DNA from: Hyphomicrobiales bacterium
GTDB lineage: Bacteria; Pseudomonadota; Alphaproteobacteria; Rhizobiales; Rhizobiaceae
DNA: 64,000 nucleotides
Assembly (NCBI GenBank): GCA_900471815.1
Contig: UICE01000007.1
Span: forward strand, 1 to 64,000
Reading direction: 5' to 3'
Part shown: piece after piece, positions 18,809 through 27,229 of the stretch
How the letters are laid out: each line of letters begins with the position of its first letter
Numbering within the stretch: position 1 is the stretch's first letter
Translations under genes and position numbers: made by a program
Notes under the pieces: model-generated
The model's input: the letters and a program-made list of their open reading frames with translations, nothing else
The model's database searches: none
What the model was told of the DNA's origin: nothing

Positions 18809-19908
18809 TGGCCAAGCCCAAAACCATCAATGTTGCCTTACAGGGTGGCGGTTCTCACGGGGCCTTCACCTGGGGCGTTCTTGATCGCATTCTTGAAGAC
18901 GGCCGGCTGACTATTGAAGGCATCTCCGGCACCAGCGCCGGTGCCATGAATGCCGTAGCACTTGCCGACGGATGGTCACAAAATGGTCCCGAAGGCGCGC
19001 GGGCCAAGCTTCACGAGTTCTGGCGGGCGGTTGGTCGTAGCGGGCGCTTCAGCCCTGTGCAACGCACGCCATGGGATGTCTTCTTCGGCAATTGGTCTGT
19101 CGAAAACGGCATTGGTTACAATATTTTCGAGAATATCACCCGGATGTTCTCGCCTTATGAATACAATCCGCTCAATCTGAACCCGCTTCGTGATCTGGTG
19201 GAGAAAGAAATAGACTTCGAACGGGTGAAAGCCTGTTCGGCGCTTAAGCTTTTCATTTCTGCGACGAATGTCGAAAGCGGACGATTGCGGGTTTTCTCAC
19301 AGAGTGAGCTCAATGCCGATGTCATCATGGCATCCGCATGTCTTCCCTATATTTTCCAGGCTGTGGAAATTGACGGCCAACCCTATTGGGATGGTGGTTA
19401 TGGTGGCAACCCGGCCTTGTTTCCGTTTTTCTATTCCGGCGCCAGTGAAGATGTACTCCTGATCCAGATCAATCCTATCGAGCGCAGAGGAACACCGCAG
19501 ACGGCCCGCGATATTACCGATCGCATTGACGAGATTACCTTCAATGCCGCGCTTTTACGGGAGTTCCGCTCAATTGCCTTTGTCAACTCGCTGATCAAAG
19601 CGGGCAGAATCGAGCATGGGGAATACCGCAACATTCGCATGCACAGGATTGATGCGGACGAAGCATTGGCAGGCCTTTCGGCCTCATCCAAAATCAATGC
19701 GGAATGGGCATTTCTCGAATATCTCCGCGATCTTGGCCGGGCAGCGGCCGAAGACTGGCTTGAAGAACATTTCGACACAATCGGCGAACACGAAACACTC
19801 GACCTTTCAGATGAGCTTGCGCCGGAAATGAATATTGGCTTGAAGAAGAAGAAGCCTGGCAGACGGGTTACTGACTTCCTCATTCAGCGCAAAAAGCCAG
19901 CCGCCTAG
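18808..19908 (+). CDS. patatin-like phospholipase
   Basis: Serine acyl hydrolase of the patatin family. The oxyanion motif is GGGSHG (residues 13-18), the nucleophile is S43 in GTSAG and the dyad Asp is D195 in DGGYGGNP. It has 366 residues and no signal peptide or membrane helix; the C-terminus is basic (KKKKPGRRVTD). Its start codon overlaps the bdhA stop, so the two are translationally coupled. In Legionella a bdhA-patD operon of the same composition has been described. It may act on membrane lipids or on the PHB granule; the sequence cannot decide. Confidence 0.9.
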   Translation: MAKPKTINVALQGGGSHGAFTWGVLDRILEDGRLTIEGISGTSAGAMNAVALADGWSQNGPEGARAKLHEFWRAVGRSGRFSPVQRTPWDVFFGNWSVENGIGYNIFENITRMFSPYEYNPLNLNPLRDLVEKEIDFERVKACSALKLFISATNVESGRLRVFSQSELNADVIMASACLPYIFQAVEIDGQPYWDGGYGGNPALFPFFYSGASEDVLLIQINPIERRGTPQTARDITDRIDEITFNAALLREFRSIAFVNSLIKAGRIEHGEYRNIRMHRIDADEALAGLSASSKINAEWAFLEYLRDLGRAAAEDWLEEHFDTIGEHETLDLSDELAPEMNIGLKKKKPGRRVTDFLIQRKKPAA

Positions 19909-19944
19909 AGCAGTTTTTGACGAGGTTTCATAAACAAACTTGCC

Positions 19945-21126
19945 CTAATTCTTTGCCCGATCGGCGGTAGCGGCAAGGTTAGCCATCAGAAAAACGACGA
20001 TGAGTAGCGCGGCAAGCACCATATAGATAGGGCCGAAACCTGTGCGTCCACCGACGAATCCGATCGCTGAAGGCGCAACCAATATTCCCGAATAGCCCAT
20101 CAGCGTTACCATGCTAAGCGCTATGCCGGATGATGTGCCCGGTTGATTGCCTGCGGCGGAAAAGGCAATCGGTACCATATTTGCAATGCCGAGGCCCGAA
20201 AATGCAAAGGCGAGAATTGCTATCCACGGCGTCGGTGCAATGCTGGCGACCAAAAGTCCGGAAGCGCCAATGAGAGCGGAGATGCGCAAGGTTCTCACAG
20301 CGCCAAAACGGTTACGCACGCCATCGCCAAGGAACCTCATAATTGACATTGTGCCCGAGAATGCAGCGAATGCGAGTCCGGCGGTTGCTATATCCGCCCC
20401 TTTTTCCTGCTGCAGATAGAGGGCGGCCCAGTCGAGAACCGATCCCTCAGGGACCATGGAGAACAAGGCCATCAGTCCAATAAGATAAATCAGCGGATTG
20501 GTGGGGAAGGAGAGCTTCTGCTTTTCATGAACGACCGGTTTATCTTCAGTGATCATATGCCGGAACGCCACCAGTCCCAGAACAATTGCAATCGCCGTCA
20601 CCACAATTGCGTGGATCAAATGTCCCTGCGCTTCGATGAGGAAGCCGCCGAGAGCACCTCCCGCAAAACCGCCAAGACTCCAAAAGCCATGCGAGGATGA
20701 CATGACGGCACGCGATAGTTGTTTTTCGACCTCAACTGCATTGGCATTCATCGCAACATCCATGGCGCCAATGACGGCACCAAAAAGGAAGAGCGCCGGT
20801 GCTGCGGTGATGAGATTCGGCGCCAGGGCAACCAGAAGAAGCGAAAACGAACAAAAGAAGGCAAAGCCTTTAACCACGGCACGCGAACCAAACCTGCCTA
20901 TCAGATAGCCGCACCAAGGCATGGCAACGAGCGCGCCAACTCCGAAAATCAATATCATCAGACCGAGCGTAAATTCACTAATATTCAAACGCGTCATGAA
21001 TACTGGTATTTGTGGTGCCCAACTGCCGACGAGGAAACCATTGAAGAAAAACGCGCAGGCAACAGCCCAACGGCCATATACGGCACGTTTGCGATAAACA
21101 GAAGCATCCATTGATTTCACTGCCAT
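19945..21126 (-). CDS. MFS transporter, 12 transmembrane segments
   Basis: Major facilitator of about 393 residues with twelve hydrophobic segments. The loop between segments 2 and 3 reads GYLIGRFGSRAVVK, the MFS signature. The overall look (FNGFLVGSWAPQIPVFMTRLNIS at the start) resembles the YbjJ/fucose-permease-like group, so a sugar or small organic molecule is likely but unproven. ATG 21126 is preferred to a TTG at 21147. A LacI-type palindrome lies in its promoter region. It is convergent with the patatin gene. Confidence 0.83.
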   Translation of the reverse strand: MAVKSMDASVYRKRAVYGRWAVACAFFFNGFLVGSWAPQIPVFMTRLNISEFTLGLMILIFGVGALVAMPWCGYLIGRFGSRAVVKGFAFFCSFSLLLVALAPNLITAAPALFLFGAVIGAMDVAMNANAVEVEKQLSRAVMSSSHGFWSLGGFAGGALGGFLIEAQGHLIHAIVVTAIAIVLGLVAFRHMITEDKPVVHEKQKLSFPTNPLIYLIGLMALFSMVPEGSVLDWAALYLQQEKGADIATAGLAFAAFSGTMSIMRFLGDGVRNRFGAVRTLRISALIGASGLLVASIAPTPWIAILAFAFSGLGIANMVPIAFSAAGNQPGTSSGIALSMVTLMGYSGILVAPSAIGFVGGRTGFGPIYMVLAALLIVVFLMANLAATADRAKN

Positions 21127-21148
21127 ACGAAAATTGCGGTCGCCCAAA

Positions 21149-21176
21149 CTTTTAAATCGATTTAATTTCCTGTCAA
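21149..21176 (-). promoter_or_regulatory. promoter and LacI-type operator of the MFS gene
   Basis: On the minus strand TTGACA (plus 21171-21176) and TAAAAG (plus 21149-21154) are 16 bases apart. The spacer and -10 overlap a perfect 14-bp palindrome TTAAATCGATTTAA (21152-21165). Its central CG and AAATCGATTT core are typical of LacI-family operators. No LacI gene is in the window. Confidence 0.45.
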
Positions 21177-21232
21177 ATCACTCTTTTTGATCATATATGA
21201 ACAGAATTGAGATGAATTCTGCGCAAACCGAC

Positions 21233-24200
21233 TCATTCATAGAGGATCATTAGGTCCTTTGCATCGATTTGATCGCCTGAACGAACAAGCACTTCTGCGA
21301 CCACCCCGTCACGCTCCGCACGCAGTGCAGTTTCCATCTTCATCGCTTCAATCGATAGAAGAACGTCACCCGCATTAACTTTCTGGCCTGCCGAGACGCC
21401 AACCGTCGATACAATGCCCGGCATTGGCGCGCCAACATGCTTTTCATTGGTAAGTTCTGCCTTACGTCTTACGCCGGCACCGCTTGCCCCGTGGGTTCTG
21501 TCAGGAACTTTGACGCGCCGCGGTTGGCCATTCATCTCAAAGAAGACCGTGCGCATGCCCTTTTCATCCGTCTCGCCCACGGCTTGATTGCGCACAACCA
21601 GGGTCTTCCCACGTTCAATGGTAAGAAAGACTTCCTCTTCCTGTCCCAGACCATAAAAATAGACAGGCGTTGGCAAGACGCTGGTTGGACCATATGTATT
21701 GTGCGTCACAGCAAAATCAGTGAACACTTTGGGATACATCAGATAGGACGCAAATTCCTGATCGCTGATTTTGCGCTCCAGCTTCTCTTCGATTTCCTTG
21801 CGTTCCGCAGCAAGATCCGCAGCCGCCAGCAACGCGCCGGGACGCTCGGTAAAAGGCTTCTCGTCCTTCAATATCTTTTTCTGGATTTCCTTTGGCCAGC
21901 CTTGTGGCGGTTGGCCCAGATCACCGCGCATCATCGAAACAACGGAGTCGGGAAAAGAAATATCCTTCTCCGGATTCTTCACGTCTTCGACCGAAAGATC
22001 CTGGCTCACCATCATCAGAGCCATATCACCAACAACCTTCGATGACGGCGTTACTTTGACGATATCGCCAAACATCTGGTTGACATCCGCATAGGCTTGC
22101 GCGACTTCGTGCCAGCGCGTTTCCAAGCCAAGCGAGCGGGCCTGTTCTTTGAGATTGGTGAACTGGCCACCCGGCATTTCGTGCAGATAGACTTCCGAGG
22201 CAGGCCCCTTCAAGTCACTCTCAAATGCGGCATATTGCGTGCGCACAGCTTCCCAATAGAACGAAATCCGGCGAATCCATTCTGGATCAAGACCCGGATC
22301 ACGTTCCGTTCCTTTCAGCGCTTCCACAATGGAGCCAAGGCAAGGCTGTGAAGTATTACCTGAAAGCGCATCCATAGCGGCATCGACCACATCGACGCCA
22401 GCATCCACCGCCGCCAGAACAGTGGCCGCGGCAATGCCGGACGTGTCATGGGTATGGAAGTGTAATGGCAAATCCGTAGCTTCTCGCAAAGCCTTGAAAA
22501 GCACCTTGGCGGCGCCTGGCTTCAATAGACCAGCCATGTCCTTGACCGCTATGATATGCGCTCCGGCCTTCTCCACCTGCTGTGCCAGATCAACATAATA
22601 TTTGAGATCATATTTCGGTCGGGCGGAGTTTAGAATATCGCCCGTGTAGCAGATCGCGGCCTCACAAAGCTTGTTCTCCTCCAGCACTGCATCCATGCTC
22701 ACGCGCATGTTTTCGACCCAGTTCAAACTGTCGAAAACGCGGAATACATCAATTCCACCGCGTGCGGCCTGTTGGACAAAATATTTTACAACATTATCCG
22801 GGTAACTTTTATAGCCAACCCCATTGGCTCCCCGCAGCAACATCTGGAGCAGGATGTTTGGCGCCTGCTCACGGATTTCCGCCAGCCGCTCCCAAGGATC
22901 TTCCGTCAAAAACCGCATGGACACATCAAACGTCGCGCCGCCCCAACATTCCAGTGAGAAAAGTTGTGGCAGAGCGCGCGCATAAGTGCCTGCAACACGC
23001 GCAATATCATAGGTGCGCATACGTGTAGCAAGCAACGACTGATGGCCGTCGCGCATGGTGGTATCGGTGAACAAGACGCGTTTTTCGTTGCGCATCCATT
23101 CCGCGAATTTTTTCGGCCCTAACTGATCAAGAAGCTGTTTTGTCCCATCCGGAATAGGCGTTTCGATAAATGGAACGCGCGGCAATGCTGCCTCGGCAGG
23201 CGGGACTGCCCGTCCTTTGGTTTCTGGATGGCCGTTCACAGTCACATCAGCAAGGTAGGTCAGAAGCTTGGTCGCACGGTCCTGACGTTTAACTTGCTCA
23301 AACAGTTCTGGCGTCGTGTCGATAAACTTCGTTGTGTAAGTATTATCCGTGAACTTGGGGTGGGTAATGATTGCTTCTAGAAATGTCAGGTTCGTTGCAA
23401 CACCGCGAATGCGGAACTCCCGCAAGGCACGATGCATGCGGTGGATGGTTTCCTCAGCGGTTGGAGACCAGGCGGTTATCTTCTCGAGCAGCGGGTCATA
23501 GAAGCGTGTGATGACCGCGCCGGAATAGGCAGTTCCACCATCAAGACGTATGCCGAAGCCCGTTGCCCCGCGATAGGCAGTGATACGGCCATAGTCGGGG
23601 ATGAAATTCTGCTCCGGATCTTCCGTTGTGATGCGGCATTGCAAGGCATGACCATTTAGCCGGATATCTTTTTGGGCAGGAACCCCGGATTCCGGCGTAC
23701 CAATCGTTGCGCCCTCAAGAATACGGATCTGCGCTTTGACAATATCAATACCGGTTACTTCTTCAGTAACCGTGTGTTCGACCTGAATACGCGGATTCAC
23801 TTCGATGAAATAGAATTCATTGGTATCTGCATCCATCAGAAATTCGATGGTTCCAGCACCGATATAGGCCGTCTCCTTGGCGATCTTCAGGCCGTAATCG
23901 GCGATCTCCTTGCGCTGTTCCTCACTGAGATAAGGCGCTGGGGCACGTTCAACCACTTTCTGGTTACGTCTCTGAATCGAGCAGTCGCGTTCGAACAGAT
24001 GAACCGCATTTCCATGCGTGTCGCCCAATATCTGTACTTCAACGTGTCTGGCGCGCTGGACCAGTTTTTCCAGATAAACTTCGTCTTTGCCAAAGGCTGC
24101 TTTGGCCTCGCGTTTGCCTTCGGTGACTTCACGGGCAATATCCTCCGGCTTGAAGATGGCCCGCATGCCGCGACCACCGCCGCCCCAAGAGGCTTTGAGC

Positions 24201-24691
24201 ATCACCGGATAGCCGATCTTCTCCGCCATCTCCTTGATGGTATCCATGTCATCCGGCAAAGGTTCCGTTGCAGGCACAACCGGGACACCAATTTCAATTG
24301 CCAGATTGCGGGCAGCAACCTTATTGCCAAGGCGGCGCATGGTTTCAGGCTTTGGGCCGATAAATGTTATGCCGGCTTCTGCGCACGCATCAGCAAATTC
24401 CGGGCTTTCTGACAAAAGTCCGTAGCCAGGGTGGATTGCATCAGCACCCGACAGCCGCGCTACGCGAATTATTTCTTCAATCGACAGATAACTCTCGATC
24501 GGCCCCATATCCTTTGCCAGATGCGGACCACGACCAACTTGATAGGATTCATCGGCCTTGAACCGGTGCAAGGCAAGCTTGTCCTCTTCCGCCCATATCG
24601 CCACGGTTTTCATGCCAAGCTCATTGGCCGCACGGAATACGCGGATGGCAATTTCTGATCGATTGGCGACGAGGATTTTCTTGATGGGCAA
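21233..24691 (-). CDS. pyc: pyruvate carboxylase
   Basis: Biotin enzyme converting pyruvate to oxaloacetate (anaplerosis). The 1152-residue single chain has the full domain set: biotin carboxylase with ATP-grasp (residues 1 to about 460, start PIKKILVANRSEIAIRVFRA), HMGL-like carboxyltransferase (about 540-810, TDTTMRDGHQSLLATRMRT), the allosteric/PYC linker region, and the biotinyl domain with the modified Lys K1118 in EAMKMET. The start is a TTG (24691-24689) with GGAG eight bases upstream; the open frame continues to 24835, but that extension is not pyc-like. A PhaR-type motif lies upstream. Confidence 0.95.
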   Translation of the reverse strand: MPIKKILVANRSEIAIRVFRAANELGMKTVAIWAEEDKLALHRFKADESYQVGRGPHLAKDMGPIESYLSIEEIIRVARLSGADAIHPGYGLLSESPEFADACAEAGITFIGPKPETMRRLGNKVAARNLAIEIGVPVVPATEPLPDDMDTIKEMAEKIGYPVMLKASWGGGGRGMRAIFKPEDIAREVTEGKREAKAAFGKDEVYLEKLVQRARHVEVQILGDTHGNAVHLFERDCSIQRRNQKVVERAPAPYLSEEQRKEIADYGLKIAKETAYIGAGTIEFLMDADTNEFYFIEVNPRIQVEHTVTEEVTGIDIVKAQIRILEGATIGTPESGVPAQKDIRLNGHALQCRITTEDPEQNFIPDYGRITAYRGATGFGIRLDGGTAYSGAVITRFYDPLLEKITAWSPTAEETIHRMHRALREFRIRGVATNLTFLEAIITHPKFTDNTYTTKFIDTTPELFEQVKRQDRATKLLTYLADVTVNGHPETKGRAVPPAEAALPRVPFIETPIPDGTKQLLDQLGPKKFAEWMRNEKRVLFTDTTMRDGHQSLLATRMRTYDIARVAGTYARALPQLFSLECWGGATFDVSMRFLTEDPWERLAEIREQAPNILLQMLLRGANGVGYKSYPDNVVKYFVQQAARGGIDVFRVFDSLNWVENMRVSMDAVLEENKLCEAAICYTGDILNSARPKYDLKYYVDLAQQVEKAGAHIIAVKDMAGLLKPGAAKVLFKALREATDLPLHFHTHDTSGIAAATVLAAVDAGVDVVDAAMDALSGNTSQPCLGSIVEALKGTERDPGLDPEWIRRISFYWEAVRTQYAAFESDLKGPASEVYLHEMPGGQFTNLKEQARSLGLETRWHEVAQAYADVNQMFGDIVKVTPSSKVVGDMALMMVSQDLSVEDVKNPEKDISFPDSVVSMMRGDLGQPPQGWPKEIQKKILKDEKPFTERPGALLAAADLAAERKEIEEKLERKISDQEFASYLMYPKVFTDFAVTHNTYGPTSVLPTPVYFYGLGQEEEVFLTIERGKTLVVRNQAVGETDEKGMRTVFFEMNGQPRRVKVPDRTHGASGAGVRRKAELTNEKHVGAPMPGIVSTVGVSAGQKVNAGDVLLSIEAMKMETALRAERDGVVAEVLVRSGDQIDAKDLMILYE

Positions 24692-24754
24692 AATGAAAAC
24701 TCCGGGCGAGAAGCAAATCAAAATTGATTTGAGGTTTTTAAGACGGCTGAAAGA

Positions 24755-24768
24755 TTGCTGCAGTGCAA
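24755..24768 (+). promoter_or_regulatory. candidate PhaR operator upstream of pyc
   Basis: TTGCTGCAGTGCAA lies 64 bases upstream of the pyc TTG start. It is identical to the bdhA site except at position 9. In Rhizobium PhaR/AniA is known as a regulator of carbon flux, which makes pyc a sensible target. Confidence 0.5.
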
Positions 24769-24811
24769 ACAATACATATTGATCACAGGAACAGGAAATT
24801 TCCAATAGCAA

Positions 24812-24836
24812 AATGCCCGGTACAAGACCGGGCATT
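24812..24836 (-). terminator. Rho-independent terminator after livK
   Basis: Perfect 9-bp stem AATGCCCGG (24812-24820) / CCGGGCATT (24828-24836) with a 7-base loop. On the minus strand it continues TTGCTATTGG, with the U-rich part mostly inside the stem end. It lies 24 bases past the livK stop. Confidence 0.75.
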
Positions 24837-24859
24837 CGCTAATGTCAAAGGCAGGAAAA

Positions 24860-25975
24860 TTACTGCTGTGTATAGGTATACTTGCCGTCCTCGCCCTTCT
24901 TCCATTCGTACATGACGTAGCCTGGAAGCTTTGGATCGCCCTTTTCGTCGAAAGCAATATCACCGAGCACAGTCTTGAATGGTCCTTTTTCCTTCATCGT
25001 CTTGGCGACGGTTTCAGGATCATTGGACTTGGCAAGTGTTGCTGCTGCGGCAATAACCTGCGTCGCTGCGTAGGAATACAGCGTGTAAGCTTCTGGTTCG
25101 AAGCCCTGTGCGCGGAATTTCTCAACGAGTTCCTTGTTTGCAGGATCCTTGCTTGGATCTGGACCGAACGTATTCAACGTGCCTGCAACTGCATCACCAG
25201 CAATTGAAGCCAATTCGTTCGATACGATGCCGTCACCGGAAATGAATGTAACTTTCAGGCCCTGATCGGCGAGCTGGCGAATGATCAGACCAGCTTCCGT
25301 GTGCAGACCGCCCCAATAAAGAACAGTTACACCAGCTTGTTTCGCCTTGGCGATAAGCGCGGAGAAATCCTTGTCGCCAACATTGACACCTTCATAAAGG
25401 GCTTCGGTTACACCCTTTGCATTCAGTGTCTTCTTGGTTTCGTCAGCAAGACCCTGGCCATATGGTGTCTTGTCATGAACGACAGCGATTTTGGCATCCT
25501 TGAACTTTTCGGCAATGTAACCGCCGGCAACGACGCCCTGCTGGTCATCACGGCCGCATGTACGGAATGTGTTCCACAGACCGCGTTCAGTGAATACCGG
25601 GTTGGTCGCAGCTGGTGTGATTTCCAGAATGCCGTTTTCCGCGTAAACTTCAGAAGCCGGGATTGAAACGCCGGAGTTGAAGTGACCGACAACAAACTTC
25701 ACGCCGTCTGCAACAAATTTATTGGCAACCGAAATACCCTGCTTTGGATCGGAAACGTCATCGCCGAGCGAAAGCTTGATCTGCTCGCCATTTACGCCGC
25801 CAGCGGCATTGATTGCCGCAACGGCTGCCTCTGCGCCCTTCTGTAGCTGCGCACCAAATGCAGCATTCGGGCCGGTCATTGGGCCACCAACACCGATTAG
25901 AAGGTCAGCATAGGCGTTGCTGCTCAGAGCGAGCATCGCAGCGAATGCAACGCCTGAAAACAGTGACTTCTTCAT
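24860..25975 (-). CDS. livK: branched-chain amino acid ABC transporter substrate-binding protein
   Basis: Periplasmic Leu/Ile/Val-binding type protein (LivK/BraC family), 371 residues. The signal peptide ends at AYA (residue 23), followed by [18 protein letters not shown], the usual family start. [15 protein letters not shown] and [15 protein letters not shown] form the ligand-binding region. It lies last in the liv cluster, separated from the small membrane protein gene by 126 bases, so it may have its own promoter. Confidence 0.92.
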   Translation of the reverse strand: MKKSLFSGVAFAAMLALSSNAYADLLIGVGGPMTGPNAAFGAQLQKGAEAAVAAINAAGGVNGEQIKLSLGDDVSDPKQGISVANKFVADGVKFVVGHFNSGVSIPASEVYAENGILEITPAATNPVFTERGLWNTFRTCGRDDQQGVVAGGYIAEKFKDAKIAVVHDKTPYGQGLADETKKTLNAKGVTEALYEGVNVGDKDFSALIAKAKQAGVTVLYWGGLHTEAGLIIRQLADQGLKVTFISGDGIVSNELASIAGDAVAGTLNTFGPDPSKDPANKELVEKFRAQGFEPEAYTLYSYAATQVIAAAATLAKSNDPETVAKTMKEKGPFKTVLGDIAFDEKGDPKLPGYVMYEWKKGEDGKYTYTQQ

Positions 25976-26101
25976 TTGAAAACTCCCATTTTTCTAGGTA
26001 CTTACCAAACCCCTCGCGACGATTTTTGGCATCGCTTAAGACTACATTTGCCGATTTTCCGGCGGTTGTCACGCTGATTCATTTCGCATCAGCGGGATAG
26101 A

Positions 26102-26455
26102 TCAGGCTCCTGTTCTTTCCTTCCAATTGAAAGGAGAAACTTTTTCGTAGAGCCAGTGATATTGCCTCACCATCTGGTTTGTTCTTGTGTACTTATACCC
26201 CAGTGTTCCGATGATGATGAGAACGATAGTGTCGATGATGTAATAGTGCAGCGTGACCATTGTGCCGCCGAAAAGGGCAAAATGGATGAAGCGTACGCCG
26301 ACGCCCAGCAGCAGCATGTAGAAGACAAGGATAGCGATTGGCCGCCACGTCTTGGCGCAAGCCCGTCCCGCCATCCATGCGGCCCAGCCACCCATGACGC
26401 AGGTGACCAGAATGAACAGCCAGATGGAAGGTTCTTCGTATAATATGCCCTGCAT
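26102..26455 (-). CDS. small membrane protein within the liv operon (resembles DUF6867)
   Basis: 117 residues with three hydrophobic segments (WLFILVTCVMGGWAAWMAG, IAILVFYMLLLGVGVRFI, YIIDTIVLIIIGTLGY) and a basic C-terminal tail containing MVRQYHWLYEKVSPFNW. AGGAGA is seven bases upstream of the start. It sits 43 bases after livF in the same direction, so it is probably an accessory or assembly factor for the importer. The family name is from memory. Confidence 0.8.
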   Translation of the reverse strand: MQGILYEEPSIWLFILVTCVMGGWAAWMAGRACAKTWRPIAILVFYMLLLGVGVRFIHFALFGGTMVTLHYYIIDTIVLIIIGTLGYKYTRTNQMVRQYHWLYEKVSPFNWKERTGA

Positions 26456-26497
26456 GGCGAAGTTCTCCTTGCGGCCCTTTTGAGCCGTCTTGTCTTG

Positions 26498-27229
26498 TCA
26501 GTGACGCCCGCCTTCGAGATAGGCCGCCCGCACTTCCGGATTGGCCAGAAGGTCCTTGCTCGCGCCGCTCATCGTCACAATGCCGTTGACCATCACATAA
26601 CCGCGGTCGGCAAGCTTCAACGCACCAAAGGCATTCTGCTCGACCAGAAACACGGTCAGGCCGGTTGTCTTGTTGAGTTCCTTGATCGCCTCGAAAATAT
26701 GCTTGATGATCAGGGGAGCCAGGCCAAGCGAAGGTTCATCCAGCAGCAGCAGCCGGGGCCGGGCCATCAGCGCGCGGCCAATGGCGAGCATCTGCTGCTC
26801 ACCACCCGAAAGCGTTCCGCCACGTTGATTGATACGTTCCTTGAGACGCGGAAACAGGTCGAAGACCTTGCGCACGTCCTCATCGAAATATTCCAGCTTG
26901 TCGAGACTGGCACCCATCTGCAGATTTTCCTGCACGGTCATGCGCGGGAAAATCCGTCTGCCTTCAGGAGATTGTGCAATGCGCAGCCTTGCGATCTCAT
27001 GCGTCGGCAACTGCGTGATATCCTTGCCATCGAACATGATGCGGCCCGAGCGAGCGCGGGGCATGCCGAAAATCGTCATCATCAGTGTTGATTTGCCTGC
27101 GCCATTGGCGCCGATCAGCGTGACGATCTCACCCGCATCCGCATGAACGGTCACACCGCTCAGCGCACGGATATTGCCATAATAGGTCTCGACATTCTCG
27201 ATGCTGAGAAGAGCTTTATTCTCCGCCAT
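26498..27229 (-). CDS. livF: branched-chain amino acid ABC transporter ATP-binding protein LivF
   Basis: ATPase of the LIV importer, 243 residues. Walker A is GANGAGKST, the signature is LSGGEQQMLAIGRAL and Walker B is LLLLDEPSLGLAP. The start codon overlaps the livG stop (TAATG), so translation is coupled. MVNGIVTMSGASKDLLANPEVRAAYLEGG at the end is typical for LivF. Confidence 0.95.
   Translation of the reverse strand: MAENKALLSIENVETYYGNIRALSGVTVHADAGEIVTLIGANGAGKSTLMMTIFGMPRARSGRIMFDGKDITQLPTHEIARLRIAQSPEGRRIFPRMTVQENLQMGASLDKLEYFDEDVRKVFDLFPRLKERINQRGGTLSGGEQQMLAIGRALMARPRLLLLDEPSLGLAPLIIKHIFEAIKELNKTTGLTVFLVEQNAFGALKLADRGYVMVNGIVTMSGASKDLLANPEVRAAYLEGGRH

Noticed and set aside
24692-24835. 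Upstream extension of pyc to 24835
   Set aside because: It would cross the candidate PhaR site and the livK terminator, and the residues are not pyc-like.
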